Source of the DNA: Epiperipatus broadwayi
Taxonomy: Eukaryota; Onychophora; Udeonychophora; Euonychophora; Peripatidae
Length of the DNA: 64,000 nt
Reading direction: 5' to 3'
Assembly: GCA_028023455.1 (NCBI GenBank)
Contig: JAQFVV010006221.1
Coordinates: 4,357,166-4,421,165 of the forward strand
Below, in pieces: positions 60,648 to 64,000 of this stretch. Below the pieces are notes generated by a model. That model did not search any database and was not told where the DNA came from. It saw only the letters and a program-made list of their open reading frames with translations. Position 1 is the first letter of the stretch. Every line of letters begins with the position of its first letter. Made by a program: the position numbers and the translations under genes.

Positions 60648-62075
60648 AGTTCTCATCTTATAGCTAAAGATACCGCTTGATGGCGCCATTTTCATGCTAA
60701 AACACATAAAAATGTCATTTCGGTGGCTGACACATTTGAACCCGCATTTTCTATAATACAACTTTTTTGTTGGGCTACAGATTGCAGGCTGCTATGTCGT
60801 GTCGCAGTACAGCATGTATGTCGCATTGCAGCAAATAAATTTTCCGAATTTGCACAGTTTATAAAATGGTTACGGCTTGGTGAGAGGGTGTGTGTATTTG
60901 AATTGGATGGAAATTTTGTTTTCATTGGATTTTTTTTTTTAAAGTATTGAAATGTTCAGATTTTGTAAAGTAATAATTATCAGACTTTTTACACCATACT
61001 GTATTGAATTTTTAAGTGGGAAAATGCTGACAAGATGTATGTGTAAAGTGAGTTGGAATTAGGTAACGCGTCAAATAACATACTGTTCATAACATTCCAT
61101 GAGAAAAACAAGATTCTACCATGTGTATATTTTTGAAGTAAAAAAGAGTGGTAACACAAAAATATCCAGTAAGAAAAATATAATTCTGCATGGTTTTTTG
61201 TAAATTTCATAAAAAGCATATATTATAAACATGGTTAATAAGTAAAGAAGACATTTTATTTATGTATGTGTGTGTTTGTTGTTGTTTAAAAAAGTTTTTC
61301 TTTCTTTTCTCTGACTATGGTTATACTTTGTTGAATATAGTTTACGTTTATTGTTATCATATATTTTTTAGATGTTACTAAAAAAAAAATATTTACAAAA
61401 ATACAATTTTGATATTTTTTATTTTAGCATTACAAACAACAGAACACTAAACCTAACCCTAAAACTAACCCTAAACCTAATCCTAAAACTAACCCTAAAC
61501 CTAACCCTAAAACTAACCCTAAACCTAACCCTAAAACTAACCCTAAATCTAACCCTAACAACTTTTACTTTTTGTTGTCATTCTATTTGAAGTAAAAAAT
61601 AGCAGTAATATCTGTTTGTCTGTAAAAAAAAAAAAAAAGTAAAATGAAGAATAAAAAAGTAAAAAATAGCGGTAACACAATAATATCTGTTTCTCTGTAG
61701 AAATAAAATGTAAAAGGAAGACTAAGAAATTTTACTTTTTATTCCGATTATGAGTTTTTAAACAACAAAAAAAAGCTGTAACCCCAGTAAAAAAATATCC
61801 AATAGAAAATTGATTTTTCTAATAAAGCAAAATAAAAAACACGAATCAAATTGTAATTTGTTTATTTTATTTTACATTTATTATTATCATTTAATTTGTA
61901 TACATTAATAAAAAATAATATTTAAAAAAGATGAGATTTTGTTTTGTTTTTATTTTTGCATTACAAAAAACACATTAAAATGATTAAAATCAATGGCCCG
62001 GGAGTGGTCATATTTTATAGTTTTAGCGTGAAAACGGCTCCATCGAACGGCATCTTTATCTATAAGACAAGCACC
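60648..62075 (+). mobile_element. Non-autonomous TIR DNA transposon, copy B
   Basis: A 1428-bp relative of copy A, in the same orientation. It is flanked by an exact 8-bp duplication, TTTCCTTC (60640-60647 and 62076-62083). Imperfect inverted repeats of about 65 bp start AGTTCTCATC on the left and GGTGCTTGTC from the right. It has a larger telomere-like array than copy A and no transposase. Frames at 60692-60950 are on both strands at once and not conserved. Confidence 0.9.
61446..61560 (+). repeat. Telomere-like higher-order array in copy B
   Basis: CCCTAA, AACTAA, CCCTAA and ACCTAA hexamers repeat as a 24-bp unit, about four to five times. The Leu/Thr/Asn-repeat open frame across it (61372-61590) is a by-product. 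Confidence 0.9.
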
Positions 62076-63611
62076 TTTCCTTCAAAAAGGATATAACATT
62101 TACTCTTATAACATAATATTTCCATAAATTTATTATAAAGTATACTTGTCCTCTTGCTTATTAATACTTGACAAGATTTATCTCATTATATAAAATAATG
62201 TGTCTTTACTTTAAATCGGCACACAGTTTTTCTGAGATGTTTCCCATACAATAGTCCTCTTGTTCAATATTAGTGAAACTGCATTAATAAATATTATACT
62301 CATTTTTAAAATATTATAAGTTGAATATGTTTTCCTTATTGGTATATCCATTTTATTATTGCAAAGTTATATATTAGATTTCGATGAATACTACTGATAA
62401 CGGGACTTTAAATATTAGCAAAGCATATTAAATGAAATTATTATTAATATTTTTATTATACACTCTCTTTTGCAAATACTTTTAAAATAATAATAACCTA
62501 TTAGCTTTGCAAATAAAATTGTTCGAGAGCACTAAAAAAATTGACTAAATAATAAAATTAAAATTATTATCACCTTTATAGCTACTGAGATGATCTCTGC
62601 TACCTTCAATACATTTTTAATCACCACTGATACCCCCCATGCAATCCGTATTTATATCCTAGAGAATATGTCATTCTATTGGTTGATACCAAATTTGCAT
62701 AATGTTAGAAACTTACACAATTAAATTTCAAAATAAAAAATATGACGTATTAAAACTTTAAAATTATTATTTAAATATTACTTTTTAAATCAATTATTAC
62801 TTTACTAAATTGATTAAATTATTTAAAATGACCCTTTTTAAAAATAATATTTAATAAATTTATCCCACTCTTAATATTTAATTTATCTATTTTATTTTGA
62901 AACAAAATATTTAACTTTTTTATTAATTGTATTCGTCTTTATTACATTATTTAAACATGTTATATGATATAGTTAACTTAATATTTAATATTTGCTTTTA
63001 TGATAGGTAATAATTCTATCCAATTCTATAATGCAATTTTGCAATATTTTAAACTTTACTAATAAATACTAGCAAGCAAGTGTGTATAACCATATATTAT
63101 TATACGAATCACATGACTGATATAACCAATACAGACAACAACACTAGTTGAATTAAATAAAACAATACAATTATATAAAATTTGGAAGAATAATTTAGAA
63201 AATATAGAATTAAATACAACTTTCGCTACCATAAAACTTACTTTTTAAAATATACGATATTAATTATGATTATTGAATATAATTTATAAATTTAAATATA
63301 ACATTTATTTAACTATAAGTTTTAAACTATTAAAATCGAACTTTTTAAACATACTTTTAAATATTTATAGCTGAGTTATTTATTATGACCAGCTTTTGCA
63401 ACCGTATGTAATAATATTTTTAGCTCTACTTAACAATTTTAAAGTTATTCATTATAATTTTATGCATTACGTAATTTCATTTAGCTTTAAATTGTACTTT
63501 AAGATATTATTAACAAAATATAACTAACACATCAAGAAAACATATTCTAAAATTTAAAATTTTTAATAAATTACTGTGATGAACTATTTCTGACCTATAG
63601 AAAAGGGCACT

Positions 63612-64000
63612 ATATATATATTGAACCGCCCACCTTAATTATCTGAACTAAAAACAAATAGAAATCTGAAATATTTTCCTCCTTTTTTAAACTACCCAAT
63701 ATTTAAAGGTGCTTGGTCCTCAGGTAGAGCGTAAAATATCATTGGCAGAAAACTAACAATAACATAAACACTCGGCTACTGGACAAATACCAACCAAACA
63801 AACAAATACTTTATTTAACCTCTTAGGTGCCAGCTAATTACATTCATGCTTATCTGTTTAGCACTAAATCCAGTACCTGAGCCTCCAGCTAGCTCAACGG
63901 ATTCTAACTACCTTTTAAGAGAATAACAACTTCACTTTAGAAAACATTTCTATTTTTTTAAAAAAATAACAATGTACTGAATGAGAAAACATTTACGTCT
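63612..64000. other. Right flank, no recognisable gene
   Basis: It begins with a (TA)n tract. A GC-richer block at 63700-63900 contains no feature that I can name. The window ends here. Confidence 0.4.

Larger units (their letters stand above)
51216..63611 (-). repeat. 5-kb inverted repeat, right copy, expanded by insertions
   Basis: Removing the Penelope-like element (52246-58129) and the DNA transposon (60648-62083) leaves about 5.1 kb that aligns with 38223-43215 in reverse. On the minus strand it starts AGTGCCC at 63611 and ends GGTTAGA at 51216, with ATAT on each side. Similarity is moderate, with many substitutions and small gaps, so the two copies are old. Confidence 0.65.

Noticed and set aside
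29386-61560. True interstitial telomere or chromosome fusion
   Set aside because: Both arrays lie inside copies of the same TIR transposon and are degenerate, so they moved with it.
61372-61590. 72-codon Leu/Thr/Asn-repeat frame
   Set aside because: It is a translation of the telomere-like array.

Overview
This is a very AT-rich eukaryotic window, almost certainly from an animal. Microsatellites of the (TA)n and (CA)n type are frequent. Penelope-like retroelements with a GIY-YIG nuclease are present, and so are splice-site-like signals. I cannot name the species. An AT-rich invertebrate would fit (for example a mollusc, cnidarian or flatworm), but nothing here decides it. I recognise no complete host gene, and most of the window is layered transposable-element sequence.

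Layout, left to right. 1218-2746 and 3253-5796 are two solo long terminal repeats (LTRs) on the minus strand. 7221-12449 is a young LTR element with 2.25-kb LTRs, a perfect tRNA-Lys-type primer-binding site and a 0.7-kb interior with no gag or pol. 12929-13640 is an inverted-repeat element filled with a 44-bp minisatellite. 16018-21097 is an older relative of the first LTR element. Copies of a 135-bp repeat with tRNA-like folding lie at 15669 and 21100. 23052-30324 is a third gene-less LTR element, on the minus strand, one LTR of which is split by a 1175-bp DNA transposon. A LINE tail lies at 32994. Small inverted-repeat elements lie around 35.5 kb and 36.7 kb.

From 38 kb onward a diverged 5-kb sequence occurs twice in inverted orientation, at 38223-43215 and 51216-63611. 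The right copy has been expanded by a nested Penelope-like element (52246-58116) and by a second copy of the DNA transposon (60648-62075). The spacer between the copies carries another Penelope-like element (47937-51198). Both Penelope-like elements have the same composite form: an inverted 5'-truncated tail copy, a pseudo-LTR, the ORF, and a second pseudo-LTR. Both ORFs are broken.

Common thread. Three full LTR elements and two solo LTRs share one architecture. Each inserts at a 4-bp ATAT or TTAT target. Each LTR begins with a small palindrome built on TGTAAC or TGTGAC and has an internal TATA box. In four of the five there is a strong RNA hairpin about 50-90 nt downstream of that box. The three full elements have a tRNA-Lys-like primer-binding site two bases after the LTR. 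They carry no proteins, so they must have been moved in trans. Several structured motifs in them keep their fold while the sequence changes, which is the most interesting signal in the window.
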